Source: Heterohyrax brucei
Lineage: Eukaryota; Chordata; Mammalia; Hyracoidea; Procaviidae
NCBI GenBank assembly: GCA_028571685.1
Contig: CM053143.1
Location: forward strand, 155,986,329-156,050,328
Reading direction: 5' to 3'
Length of the DNA: 64,000 nucleotides
Within the stretch, counting starts at the first letter, position 1, and each line of letters starts with the position of its first letter. Made by a program: the position numbers and the translations under genes. Below the pieces are notes generated by a model. That model was given only the letters and a program-made list of their open reading frames with translations, was not told the origin of the DNA and searched no databases. This document shows positions 43,358-55,559 of this stretch, one piece after another.

Positions 43358-45560
43358 GTTGTTGTTGTTAGATGCTGTTGAGTCAATTCCAACTCGTAGT
43401 GACAACATACAAATCAGAATAAAACACTTCCTGGTCCTGTGCCATGCCCACAATAATTTTTATGCTTAAGCCCATTGTTACAGCTTCTGTGCCCTCTTGT
43501 TGAGGACTTTCCTCTTTTTTTGCTGACTGTCTACCAAGCATGATGTCCTTTTGTGGAAACTGATCTTTCCTAACATCTCCAAACTGTGTAAGAAGTAGTC
43601 TTGCTATCCTTGCATCTAAGGAGCACTCTGGTTTTATTTCTTATAGGATTTGTTTATTTTTCTGACAGTCCGTGATCCTACTACTCTGATTCTGCGTTCT
43701 CCAAGGTCTGTTTTTCTGGCCTTTCGTGGTGTGTTCAGTATTCTTTTTCAACACCACAATTCGAAGGTATCAGTTCTTCTTCTGTCTTCCATATTCACTG
43801 TCTAACTTTTGTGTACATACGATTGAAAATGCATGGCTTCAGACAGGTACACTTTAGTCTTCAAGGTAACATCTTTACTTTTCAATGCTTGAAACAGGTC
43901 TTTTGTAGCACGTTTTCCCAACACAATATGTCTTTTGATTTCTCGACTGCTGCTTCCATGGGCGTTGATTGTGGAACCAAGTAAAATGAAATTCTTGGCA
44001 ACCTCAATTTTTCTCTGTTTATCATGATGTTGCTTACTGATCCAATTGGGAGAAGTTTTGTTTTATTAGTGCTAAGGTTCAATCCATACTGAAAGCTGTG
44101 GTCGTTGATCTTCATCAGTCAATGTTTCAACTCTTCTTCACTTTCAGCAGGTTGTTTATGAGTCTTCTTTCAATCTTGATGCCTCATTCTTTTTCATATA
44201 GTTCAGCTTCTTGGATTATTTGGCTGACGTACAGATTGAAAAAATATGGTGAAAGGATACAACCTTGACACACACCTTTCTGACTTTAAACCATACAGTT
44301 TCTCATCATTCTTTCCATACCACTGCCTCTTGATCCATGTACGGATTCCTCATGCACACAGTTAAGTGTTCTGAAATTCCCATTCTCTGAAGTATTATCC
44401 GTAATTTGCCTTGATGCACACAGTCAAATGCCTTTGCACATTCAGTAAGACATAGGGTAAACATCTTCAAGGTATTCTTTGCTTTCAGCCAAGATCTGAA
44501 TCAGCAATGATTTCACTGAATGTATGTCGTCTTCTGAATCTGGCTTGAATTTCCAAAAGTTACTTGTCAATATAATGCTGCAATCGCTTTTGAATAATCT
44601 TTAGCAAAATTTTACTTGTGAGTGACATTAATGATATTGTTCAATAATTTCCACATTCACTTGGATCACTTTTCTTGGGAATAGGCATAAATATGGATCT
44701 CTTTCAGTTGGGTAGTCAGGTAACTGTCTTCCAAATTTCTTGGCGTAAATGAGTGAGCACTTCCAGCACTACATCTGTGTGTTGAAACATGTCAATTGAT
44801 ATTCCGTCACTTTCTGGAGCCTTGTTTTTCACCAATGCCTTCAGTGGAACTTCTTGCTTGTACCATTGGTTCCTGATCATATGCTACCCCTTGAAATGGT
44901 GGAATGCTGACCGATTCTTTGTGGTTTAATGACTCTGTATTTCTTCCATCTTCTTTTGATGTTTCCTGCATCATTTAATATTTTCCATGTAGAATCCTTC
45001 ACTATTGCATCTCAAGTCTTAATTGTTTTCTCATTTCTTTCAGCTTGAGAAATTCAGAGTGTTTTTCTCTTTTGATTGTCTATCTCTAGCTTTTTGCACA
45101 TGTTGTTATAATATTTTACTTTGTCTTCTCAAGCCACCCTTTGAAATCTTCTCTTCCATTCTTCGAATTCATCATTTAGTTACTCAATGTTCAAGAGCAA
45201 GTTTTAGAATCTCTTTTGACATTCAGTTTGGTCTTTTTGTTCTTTAATGTAAGTTTAATAAACTCTTGTTTTCTTCATGTATGATGTCCTTGATATAATT
45301 CTATAACTCATGTGGTCTTTGGTCATTAGTGTTCAATGCATCAAATGCATTCTTGAGTTGGACTCTAAATTCAGGTGAGATATGCTCAGGATTGTATTTT
45401 GGCTCTTGTGGACTTGTTCTAATTTTCTTCATTTTCAGTTTGAGGAATTGCTGATCTGTGCCGCAGTCAGCACCTTGCCTTGTTCTGATTCCTGATGTTG
45501 TGCTTTTCCATCATGTGTTTTCCCAGATGTAGTCTATTAGATTCCTGGTAATGCCATAAT
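43358..45560 (-). mobile_element. RTE LINE, 2.2 kb, minus strand
   Basis: 3' end 'gttgttgttgttagatgctgttgagtc' through 3' UTR, reverse transcriptase, linker ('cttcttttgatgtttcctgcatcatttaat') to the endonuclease end ('gtgcttttccatcatgtg'). An in-element duplication or insertion lies near 43670-43740, where 'tgacagtccgtgatcc' is followed by 'tctggcctttcgtggtgtgttc'. About 28 bases that would code the catalytic YADD are deleted at 44145-44155. The 77-codon frame at 43882-44115 is its C-terminal relic. Confidence 0.9.
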
Positions 45561-45625
45561 TTTATTTGATTTTCCTGTGATTTATTTTATTTATAAATGT
45601 TACAAACTTAACAACGAGAGTATTA

Positions 45626-46531
45626 TGTCTCAGTCATCTAGTCCAGCTTTGAGAGAAGTACTACAAGTGGGTGGTTTTAACAAAGAGAAGTTTATTCTTT
45701 CACAGTCCAGTAGACTGCAAGTCGAAATTCAGGGCTTCAGCTCCAGGTGAAGGCTTTTTCTCTCTGGCAGTTCTGGAGTAATAGTCTCATCATCTGTTCT
45801 CTTGCTCTGGGAACATCTTAGCCAATGGGCCTCAGGTCTAAACCATGCGCTCTGCCTCTTGTGCTGCTTTCTTGGTGGTATGAGGTCCCTATGTCTCTCT
45901 GTTTGCTTCTTTCTTTTCTATCTTAAAAGAGATTGGCCTAAGACACTAGTATTGTAAACATCATCAGTAGAACTGTTGCTAGTCCATCTTATTAAATCAT
46001 GTTGTTGTTGTTAGGTACTGTCAAGTTGGTTCCGACTCATGGTGACTCTATGCACAACAGAATAAAACGCTGCCCAGTCCTGCACCATGCCCACAATAGC
46101 TTTTATGCTTAAGCCCATTGTTGTAGCCACTTTGTCAATTCATGATCATTGATGGTCTTCCCCTTTTTCTCTGACCCTCCAGACTTCCTAGCATGACGTC
46201 CTTCCCTAGGGACTGATCGTCCTATGTCCAAAGTATGTAAGACACAGCCTTACCATCTTTTCTTCCAAGGAGCACTCTGGTTGTATTTCTTACAGAACAG
46301 ATCTGTTGGTTCTGTTAGCAGCCCATGGTACATTCAATACTCTTTTCCAACACCACAATTCGAAGATGTCAATTCTTCTGTCTCCCACTGTTGAATCATA
46401 GTGACAGAATTTATAATACACAGGAAATCTCATCAAATGACAAAATGGAGGATGATCACACAGTCGTAGGACTCAAGGCCCAACCTAACTGGCACACACA
46501 TTTTTGGGGGGATGCAATACTATCCATGATG
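45626..46531 (-). mobile_element. MaLR-like LTR, minus strand, split by an RTE
   Basis: About 515 bp of LTR once the insert is removed. Starts 'tgtctcagtcatctagtccagc', continues 'gtgggtggttttaacaaagag', 'ctttcttggtggtatgaggtccc', and after the RTE 'gacagaatttataatacac', 'gacaaaatggaggatgatc', 'acacatttttggggggatgcaatac', ending near 'atccatgatg'. It is the same family as 2986-3377 and 4415-4804, and longer than those two, which lack part of the middle. Confidence 0.65.
46000..46390 (-). mobile_element. RTE LINE 3' UTR fragment inside LTR, minus strand
   Basis: 'gttgttgttgttaggtactgtcaag', 'ctcatggtgactctatgcacaacag', 'ccaaggagcactctggttgtatttc', 'ggtacattcaatactc', 'cttctgtctccc'. Flanking repeats 'ttaaatcat' (45991-45999) and 'ttgaatcat' (46391-46399) match at 8 of 9 positions and look like a target-site duplication. 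Confidence 0.9.
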
Positions 46532-49414
46532 GTGTGCTTCTAAATATGCTGCAATAGGAAATTTTTTATTTTCTGAAAAGATTTTGCATGCATCTGCTGA
46601 AGCACTTTTAAAATGAAACAAAAAGCATACTGACTTAGCTCTTACTTTAGCCTTAAATGACAGTCATTTATCCCAATATGCCTAATAACTGAGCAATCCA
46701 CAAGTATTTGTTCAGCTTCTTCTGTAGGCAAGATATTTTTAGAGAATTCTATTGTAAGTAAAAAAATGGGAAATTTGTATTCCAGTTGTTGACAAATGAA
46801 AAAAAAAAGATGAAAAATGCATTCAGAAGAGCTTTCATTTTTTTTTTCCTGAATAATGTCTTTTCCTCAGTTTGAGAATATTACAAAGGCTAGGTAGGAC
46901 TAAGCTATCTGTGTTGATAATTTAGCATCTTCTGTGATGGTTTATGTTTGTTCTTGTTAAAGTAATTGAAAAGCAACACATAACTGATTCAGAGACTAGT
47001 TGACAAAAAACGTACTGTATAATATCTTTGGAAACATGCAGGACCACAATCCATGTTAAATAATAGTGTGGCTGCCTCTGAAATGTCCATCCTGCTGAGA
47101 ACTGTCTCATAACAGAAGAAGGTGTTTTAGTTCAACTTCTGGTTACAAAGGTTTAGAAAAGCAGTAGATTTTCTTCTCTGTGTGGATCTGTGAATCACTA
47201 ATCTATCAAGGAGCCCATACCTGCCAGAAATGACAATGCTTATTTTTCAGACTAAGGGTTTTCTTTTTCCATCTCGCAAAAAGAATAATCAAAGCTGAAC
47301 TTTCTGAGTGTCTGTGCTATGACTAAACCAACATCTAAACCAACCTCAAGTTTTCTTATGTTTGAAAGGAACAAAAATTCTTTAAGACAGTGTATATTCA
47401 ATAAAACTGCTACAGCTGATTCCAGAATAAAACAATTTCAAAAGCACTGGCATAAATTCATTCAGTCCCCATAGAAGTCATGCAGTTGACAAATCCATTT
47501 ACATGGAGTTCATTTGATTTTGTTAACGTATACCCAACTATCAGTTTCAGATCTGCCATGAGCAAAATACTACTATGATTATGCATAAGTCCAACAGCCC
47601 CCCTGCCATAATTCTAACCCTCCAAATTAGAATCCAGCAACCTGGTAACCTAGGGGATGCTTTTAAACCATTTCTTAAACTAACTCAGTTTTAGAGCACC
47701 TGAAGACTTGATTCAGGCCCCATAGTAGGAGACTTTCAACTTCTATAATCTTTCAGATAAAGCACAGATACTGTTAAGTTACAGTCCATGGGACTTTACA
47801 TGCATGAAACATATAATTGGTTCATGCAATTAAAATATTTGAGATTTTTAACACAAAAATCTAAATTTTAACTTAAAACTCTAAATTAGCAATATGTAGT
47901 TGAATAGGGCTGTTTCAAAAACTCTTGCTAGTCTCATTTCTGCCAGCTTATACCAGGCATGTACATGATACTGTGCCTGGGCTTTGGTAGCATTTATAAA
48001 TGTGAAGCAGGCCCTGAGAGATGGGTTAGTGAAGGACAGATGGCATATTGCACTCAATGTTGTAGAAAAATAACTTCAGAATCACTTGGCTTTTGACTCT
48101 TAAACTCAGAGTTTTAAACTCAGTACATACCTTGAGGTGGTGGTGGGAAGTGGGCAAGTAGACAGAAATAAGAATTACTTAGCATCCCTCAGGTAGATCT
48201 AATAATTACATAGATCAAGAAGCTACTGTGTATTCGGCAGTTTTGGTATTTTTTTTTTTTTTTTGATCCCTTATGTGCCTATAGATCAGAGATTGTAGAA
48301 AAAAGTCTGGGCTCTTGGGTTTTAGGTCCTTGTTCATTATTTGAGGCCTTGTTAAAAATCACAGAACCCGAGTCTCAATAATTTTACTAAAATAAAATTA
48401 GAAATTCAGTCTTTTACAATTTCCTCCAAATTCCTATGGTAATAATACAGCTTAAAAAAAAGAAAGAAAAGAAAAAAAATTGTATTTCAGATTTCAAACC
48501 AGCATAGGAAATTTTTGGCAAAATTTAAGAGTTCTGATTTTAAGTTTCTCTAAGGTATAAAACATAAATATCCAATTGAAATGTAGTTTTCTAGCTGGTT
48601 TGTTTAAATTCTTCTGGAACTATATAATTACTAAAAGGTCTGATATGGGTTTCTATTATGTCTCTTTCTCCTTTTGCTTTATATCAGAAAACACGTTCAA
48701 ATGGTACTTCAGCAGATTAGATACAAACAAATACAATTGAAAGGAAAGAAGATTTAAGAAACTGATGTTAAAATGCATCTGAAAATAAACTATATTAAGA
48801 GATTTTTAAAAGACTCCAGAAAGATTTGTAGGCTCTGTGAATATATAATTTGTTTAAATTAACCAGATGGAAAGGAAATAGCTGAAGACTAAAAAAATGT
48901 AGTCAAGCTACAAGAACGAGAAGGAAAATAAGACTACATCATCAAGGATTAAAATGTATTTATCCTTTCTTGCTAACCTTGCCAAGTGCAGTGATCAAGA
49001 AAATTACGAGTCAGGCGAGGACACAGTGTCAGCTAGACATATTAATTTAGTGCCCTTACTGCTCTCTCTTTGGAATTGAGAATAGTTACATATATATATG
49101 TCAAATGATATCCATTCCAAATTTTAACAATTTAGATTTTCCCAATTTTTAGATAGCGTGCTGTAATTTCATTGTATTTTACAGGACTGGATAGCTATAC
49201 TAAAAAGTGGCCAAGAAACAAAAATTAAAAAATAGATAAGTAAACCCTGAATAACTTGACATCTATGTGTTTAAATGTCAGCAAAATGGAATTTAATTAA
49301 TAACATAAACAAAAGGACACTTAAGATCAAAGACATTGCTTTTGAAGTCTATGTGTCAAAGAAAACAGAAAAAAAATAAAGTGATGTTATACATGTCTCT
49401 CTAACTAGTTATCT
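46532..49414. other. longest stretch without a recognised repeat
   Basis: About 2.9 kb, AT-rich, with runs of A at 46798-46808 and T at 48247-48264. No AfroSINE, RTE or L1 text is visible and no open frame of interest. It could be unique sequence or conserved non-coding DNA; I cannot tell which from one genome. Confidence 0.5.
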
Positions 49415-49540
49415 GTAGTGGAAAGAATATACATTTTAGAATCGAGAGCACATGCTTTTAAAATACTAACTTTGCTATTTATTAGCTCTGTGATTTTGGA
49501 CATAGTACTTTATTTCTCTGAGGCTCAGTAAGGATGCAAT
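49415..49540 (+). repeat. MIR SINE, plus strand
   Basis: 'gtagtggaaagaatatacattttagaatcg', 'gctatttattagctctgtgattttggac', 'ctttatttctctgaggctcag' follow the MIR core. Confidence 0.65.
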
Positions 49541-50137
49541 ATTTTTTGAAGTAGGTTTAGAAAGAGGTGCAGACAAATGCAACTGGTGTGAACTATACCA
49601 GTAAGCTCTAGGCCCCTAGCCTGCTTTGACCTGGGTTTTTCTCCTATAGAAAATTTTGGACAGCAGTTCAAAGTTTACTAATGTACTGCATTTTTCATAC
49701 CAGTGAAAAGTGAAAAATCACATTTCTTCTTGTCTCAAAATATTAGTAATAAATAATTAAAATTGTTCAACCTTGGCACCAGGTCTTTGTTATTATTGGT
49801 AATTGCACAAATCACAGATATTTGCAGTTATGTAATTTTGTACATTATACTGCTGGTGGAGAAATGTAATGAGGATACCAATGGATGTGAGTGATATATT
49901 TAGCATCAATATATAGGTGATGTATATTTTATGGTTCTCCCAGTGGTTTCCATGTGAAATACCAGTAACTAACCAGAGGAAGGTATCACTACCAGATGGA
50001 GCATCTAAAAACAAAGATGGCTGGATTGAAGGCAAAACTGGTAATTGTAGGCAGGCGTACCTTCTTTCATGATGATAATGTGAGATAGAGAAGTGTCAAA
50101 ACTGAAGGAACATTGTGCCATCTGAGTAAGAGCATAA
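49541..50137. other. unassigned non-coding stretch
   Basis: Nothing recognised; the frames of 66-80 codons at 49793-50205 have no motif. Confidence 0.4.
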
Positions 50138-50375
50138 CCTACATTACTGGAAGGCGTCAGTTCCTGGAGAAGGACTTTATGCTTGATAAAGCAGAGGGTC
50201 AGCAAAAGATACGAAGTCCCTCAAAGAGATGGACTGACACAGTGGCTGCAGTGGGCTCAGGCTTGGCTGTGGTTGTGAGGATGCCACAGGACTGGGCAGT
50301 GTTTCATTCTGTTCTGTTGTCATAACATCACTATGAATTGGAAGTGACTTAGGGCACCTAACAGCAACATCATAG
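50138..50375 (+). mobile_element. RTE LINE 3' UTR fragment, plus strand
   Basis: 'tcctggagaaggactttatgcttg', 'cagagggtcagcaaaag', 'gagatggactgacacagtggctgcag', 'gaggatgccacaggactgggcagtgtttc', ending 'gggcacctaacagcaacatcat'. Confidence 0.88.
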
Positions 50376-50992
50376 TCTGTACATCTTGGTCAAAATCAGT
50401 CCTTACAGCTGTGTTGAGAAACAGCGTTACAGAAGATAACAATGCCCGTGAGAATCAAGAAGCAAGCATTTTTTTGAAAGATTTTCCACGGTAGAATGTT
50501 TTGGTAATTCTCTATGCTACTTCCATAAAGACTATTATTTATTTCCATATAGCCATTCTTTTGCAATAATAACCTCCTGTTATTTTTAACTGGGCATACG
50601 ACTGCTGAGATAAGGGCATTTCTCAACCAATGGAAAAGCTGTGGTGAGTGCGACACAAGTGAATGCGTTATCTAGTAACTTCCAGTTACACTGCCTTAAA
50701 AGACAGTTGACAGAGCTCCTTTGCTACTTTCCTCTACAGTCTTTCCTCCATCTGCTGTCTGGAGTGTATACGACGTGACCAGAGCGCTGGATGAATTCCG
50801 TGTCATGACACTGTGGGCCACACTCTAAGGATAGTGGTTCAGTGTCTGCAAATTACTTGTATCCTTAAGAACTTAATAGAACAGAGCCATTGTTTTAGCA
50901 GCACTTGGTCTACTCAGATTTTTACATGGCAGGGAAAAAGCCAATGTGTTTAATTTTTTTTTTTAATTGATGTCAAATACATAAACCTGTTC
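50376..50992. other. unassigned non-coding stretch
   Basis: Nothing recognised. The 86-codon minus frame at 50396-50656 has no motif. Confidence 0.4.
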
Positions 50993-51142
50993 CAAAGTCA
51001 TTCCTGTTGAGAAGATTCTGACTCTTAGTGAACCTATGGGACAGAGTAGAACTGCCCCCCACAGGGCTTCCAGAAATAGCTGGTAGATTTGGACTTCTGA
51101 CATTTTGATCAAAAACCTAACCACTTTGCCACCAGGGCTCCA
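50993..51142 (-). mobile_element. AfroSINE, minus strand
   Basis: 'attcctgttgagaagattctgactcttagtgaacc', 'gggacagagtagaactgccccc', 'taaccactttgccaccagggctcc'. First of two SINEs in tandem. Confidence 0.88.
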
Positions 51143-51144
51143 AT

Positions 51145-51315
51145 AAAAAACAAAAAAATGAACCCACTGCTGTGAAATTGATTCCAACTCATAATGACCC
51201 TATATAGACAAGATAGAACTGCCCCATAGACTTTCCAAAGAGTGCCTGATGGATTTGAACTGTTGACCTTTTGATTAGCAGCCATAGCACTTGGTCCCTA
51301 CACTACCTGGGCTCC
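51145..51315 (-). mobile_element. AfroSINE, minus strand, tandem neighbour
   Basis: 'aaaaacaaaaaaatgaaccc', 'ccaactcataatgaccct', 'agaactgccccatagactttcc', 'aaagagtgcctgatggatttgaactg', 'cctacactacctgggctcc'. It ends 3 bases before the RTE start. Confidence 0.92.
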
Positions 51316-51318
51316 AAT

Positions 51319-54090
51319 GTTGCTGCTGTTGTCGTTGTTAGTTGCCTTGATTCTTACTCACAGCAACCATGTGTGCAACAGGATGAAACACTGCCTGTTC
51401 CTGTGCAAGGTCGACAGCTGTTTTTATGTTTAAGCCCATGGTTGCCAATACTGTGTCAATCCACGTTGTTGAGGTCTTCTTCTTTTTCGCTGACTCTACT
51501 CTATCAAGCATGATGTCCCTCTCCAGGGACTGATCCTTCCTGACAATATGTCCGAAGTATGTGAGATGCAGTCTCACCATCTTTACTTCCAAGGAGCACT
51601 CTGGTTGTACTTCTTCCAGAACAGATCTATTTGTTCTTTTGGCAGTCCATGATAAGTTCAATATTCTTCTCCAACACCACAAATCAAAGGCATCAATTCT
51701 ACTTCTGTCTTCCTTATTCATTGTCCAGCTTTTGCAGTGTATGATATAATTGGAAATACCGTGGCTTGGGTCTGGTGGCACCTTAGTCTTCACAGTGAAA
51801 TCTTCACTTTTCAATACTTTAAAAAGGGCCTTTGCAGCAGATTATCGCAAAGCAATGTGTCTTTTGATTCCTTAACTGCTGCTTCCATGGGCATTGATTG
51901 TGGAACCACAAAATCCTCAAAAACTTCAATCCTTTCTTTGTTTATCATAATTGTTGCTACTGGTCCGGTTCAAGGACTTTTGTTCTCTTGATGTTGAGCT
52001 GCAATCCCTACTGAATGCCGTGGTCTTTGATCATCATCAGTAAGTATTGAAATCCTCATCACTTTCAGCAAGCAGGATTGTGTCATCTGTGTAACACAGG
52101 TTGTCAGTGAGTCTTCCTCCAGTCCTAATACCTCATTCTTCTTTCATATAGTCCAGGTTTTCGGATTGTTTGCTTGGCATACAGATTGAAAAGTTATGGT
52201 GAAAGGATACAACCCTGATGCTCACCTTTCCTGACTTTAAACCATGCAGTATCCCCTTGTTCTGTTTACATGACTACATCTTGATCCATATACAGATTCC
52301 TCATGAGCACAATTAAGTGTTCTGGAATTCCCATTCTCTGCAGCATTATCCATAGCTTGTTATGACTCACACAGTCGAATGCCTTTACATAGTCAATGAA
52401 ATACAGGTAAACATCTTTCTGGTATTTCCTGCTTTCAGCCAAGATCCATCTGACATTGGCAATGATATCCCTGGTTCCGTATCTTCTTCTGAATCTGGCT
52501 TGAATTCCTGGCAGTTCACTGTGAATATACTATTGCAATTGCTTTTGAATGATCTTGAGCAAAATTTTCCTTGCATGCGATAGTAATGATATTGTTTGAT
52601 AATTTCCACATTTAGTTCGATCGCTTTTCTTGGGAATAGACATAAATATACGTCTTTTTCAGTCGGTTGATCAGGTGGCTATCCTCCAAATTTCTTGGCA
52701 TAGATGAGTGAGCACTTCTAGTGCTGCGTCTGTTTGTTGAAATATCTTAATTGATATTCCATGAATTCCTGGAGCTTTGTTTTCAGCCAATGCCTTCAAT
52801 GTAGTGTTGACTTCTTTCCTCAGTACTTTGGCTTCTGATCACATGCTACCTCTTGAAGTGTTTGAACATCAAACAACTCTTTCTGCTATAATGACTATAT
52901 TTCTTCCATCTTCTTTTGATGCTTCCTGAGTCTGATAGTTTCCCTATAGCGTTCTTCACTATTGCCACTTGAGACTTGAATTTTTTTCTTCAGTTCTATC
53001 AGCTCCAGAAATGCAGAGCATGTTCTTCCCTTTTGGTTTTCTATTTCAAGCTCCTTGCACATGTCATTAGAATACTTTGTTTTCTCAAGCTACCTTTTGA
53101 AGTCTCCCGTTCAGTTCTTTTACCTCATCATTGTTATGCTTTTGCTACTCAACATTTAAGAGCACATTTCAGAGTCTCTTCTGACATGCAATTTGTTTTT
53201 TTTCTTTTTTTCCAATCTTTTCAATGACCTCTTGCTTTCTTCATGAATTATGTCTTTAATGTCATTCCATAACTCATCTGGTCTTCAGTCATTAGTGTTC
53301 AACACATCAAATCTGTTCTTGAGATGGTCTCTGTGCTCAGGTGGGATATACTTAAGGTTCTACTTTGGCTCTCATGGATTTGTTCTAATTTTCTTCAGTT
53401 TCAATTTGAATTTGCATATGAACAGTTGATGGTCTATTCCTCAGTCAGCACCTGGTCTTGTTCTGACTGCTGTTATTGAACTTTTCTATTGTCTCTTTGC
53501 ACAGATGTATTCCAGGTCTATGTGTATAGTTACTGTTTATGTTGGTAACAAAAGTGTATTTGTAATGAAGAAGTTAGTGGTCTTGTAAAATCTATTACCC
53601 ATATTCCTGCGTTATTTCTGTCACCAAGGACAAATTTTCCAACTACTGATCCTCTTCTTTGCATTCCAGCCACTAATAATTATCAGTGCATCCTGATTGC
53701 ATGGTCAATTAATTTCAGACTGCAGAAGCTGGCAAAAATCTTCAATTTCTTCATCTTTGGCCTTAGTGACTGGTGCATAAATTTATATTTGTGTTAACTG
53801 TCCTTCTTTGTAGGCATATGGATATTACCCTATCACTGACAGCATTGTACTTCAGGACAGATCTTGAAATGTTCTTTTTGGTAATGAAAGGTACACCATT
53901 CCTCTTTAAGATTCCTTTCCCTTATAGTAGACTATATGATTGTTTGATTCAAAGTGGCCAATACCAGTACATTTCAGTGCACTAATTAGATACCCTTATC
54001 GATGTTTATACATTCCATTTAATTTTTAATGATTTCCAGTTTTCCTAGATTCATACTTGGTACATTCCATGTTCCAGTTATTAATGGATG
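51319..54090 (-). mobile_element. RTE LINE, near full length, minus strand
   Basis: 2.77 kb from the 3' tail ('gttgctgctgttgtcgttgttag') through reverse transcriptase ('tcatctgtgtaacacagg': YTDD in place of YADD at 52082-52093), linker, and endonuclease back to its N-terminus ('catacttggtacattccatgttccagttattaatgg'). The 158-codon frame at 51338-51814 is the C-terminal tail, recognisable by FDLWCWRRIL and HLTYFGHIVRKDQSLE. Stops and shifts interrupt the rest. At 54090 the strand switches (see next entry). Confidence 0.92.
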
Positions 54091-54497
54091 AGTCAAAATA
54101 AGAAGAAACAGCTGCAAACATCCATTAATACCCCGAATTATCTGTCAGTTTGTTGTCCTGTGAAAACTTGTGTGTTTCTGTGATGCTGGACGCCGTGCCG
54201 CTGGTACTCAGATGACAGCAGGGTCACCCTTGATGGCCAAGTTTTAGCTGAGCTTCCAGACTAAGATGGACTAGGAAGAAAGATTTGGCAATCTACTTCT
54301 GAAAAGCATTAGCAAGTGAAAATCTTATGAATAGCAGGTGAACATTGTCAGATATAATGCCAGAATATGAACCTCCCAGGCTGAAAGTCACTCAAAAGAT
54401 GATTAGGGAAGAGCTGCCTCCTTAATGACATGGATAGAGTAAAGCCTTTGGGACCTTCATTTGCTGATGTGGCATGACTCAAAACAAGAAGAAACAG
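54091..54497 (+). mobile_element. inverted RTE 5' end attached to the 51319 copy
   Basis: Plus-strand RTE text in two blocks. 54091-54131: 'gagtcaaaataagaagaaac', 'agctgcaaacatccattaata', from just after the translation start region. 54145-54497: the 5' UTR from its beginning ('ctgtcagtttgttgtcctgtg', 'ctgtgatgctggacgcc') to 'gcatgactcaaaacaagaag'. The first block folds back on the last bases of the minus-strand body ('attaatggat' against 'atccattaat'). Confidence 0.85.
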
Positions 54498-54499
54498 GA

Positions 54500-54705
54500 C
54501 TCTAATAGAGAGTATAAAATTTACCTTTTAAGCTGTTTTCACGTGTACTGTCCAATGGAATTGATCACACTCACAATGTTGTACAAACATCACCACTGTT
54601 TCTTTCCAGAACTTAAAAAAAAAGAAATCATTTGCAATATAAACTCTGTAACTATTAAAATAATAACTTCTCATCCTTTGTGTTTGAATTCCAATTAAAG
54701 TAAAA
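54500..54705 (-). mobile_element. old L1 3' UTR fragment, minus strand
   Basis: 'gtataaaatttaccttttaagc', 'tttcacgtgtactgtccaatgg', 'cacaatgttgtacaaacatcaccactg', 'tttccagaactt', 'aactctgtaactattaaaataataac' is the same 3' UTR type as 42700-42880. Confidence 0.7.
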
Positions 54706-54747
54706 ATAGATCTTAACCCATGCAGTTAGTTTAGGATTCTGGTTACT

Positions 54748-54908
54748 AAAAAACCCAAATACCCACTGCTGTCAATTTTGACTCATAGTAACCCTATAGG
54801 TCAGACTAGAACTGCCCCGTAGAGTTTCCAAGGAGTGTTTGGTGGGTTTGAACTGCTGGCTTTTTTGATTAGCAGACTTAGCACTTACCTGCTATGCCCC
54901 CAGTGTTT
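54748..54908 (-). mobile_element. AfroSINE, minus strand
   Basis: 'aaaaaacccaaatacccactgctgtc', 'ttgactcatagtaaccctataggtc', 'gaactgccccgtagagtttccaaggagtg', 'gcacttacctgctatgcccccagtg'. Confidence 0.92.
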
Positions 54909-55559
54909 CAAAGGGAACTGGAAATACATAGTTGTTAGTGACAAGAAGATGAGATGCCTACATAATGGACCCAGGACACTGAGCCCTCAAAGAGTGGGCA
55001 CTCAGTAAAAGTTCTTTGTGCTGTATCGGCACAGATTTCTCATTTGAATCATCTGACGTCTTGGACTCCATTAATTCCTCAGAGTTAGTCTGGATTCCTG
55101 ATAATTTCATCTTAAGTTTGGCCCTGAGTTATTTTTCTTCTTTTATTTCCTTGAAGCAGCTAGTATTTGTGGTGGTTTTAAAAACATGTCTCTAACTTCT
55201 CTTTTTAAAAAGTAGAAGTTAACTTCTTTCACCATGAGTGTGAGCTATGCTACGTAACTTTCTGCTCGTGAATACAACATGGCAAAAATGACTGTATGCC
55301 ACTTCTGGAATTAAGCTATAAAAGAGTACAGCTTCAGTTTTGTGTGTTGCTTCACTTGCCCATGGTTCCATTGCTCAGTCCGTGTCTAATAATAAACTTC
55401 ACCACATGAAATATTCTCAAGCATGATTTCTATCACCATTTATCTGTTGATGTCTGGATTCAGTGTTTTATCATGTCTTGCAATTAGATTATCATAAAAG
55501 AATCCCAGTGGTTTCTGTACTGCTGGTTCTTTTAAGCTAGAGTCTATTTATCCACCTAT
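54909..55559. other. unassigned non-coding stretch
   Basis: Text around 55165-55425 ('aaacatgtctctaacttctc', 'gaattaagctataaaagagtac') may be an old LTR-like repeat but I cannot place it. Confidence 0.35.

Noticed and set aside
51338..51814. 158-codon minus-strand reading frame, longest in the window
   Set aside because: It is the C-terminal tail of the RTE reverse-transcriptase polyprotein, with the family's recognisable phrases, within a collinear RTE copy, and not a host gene.
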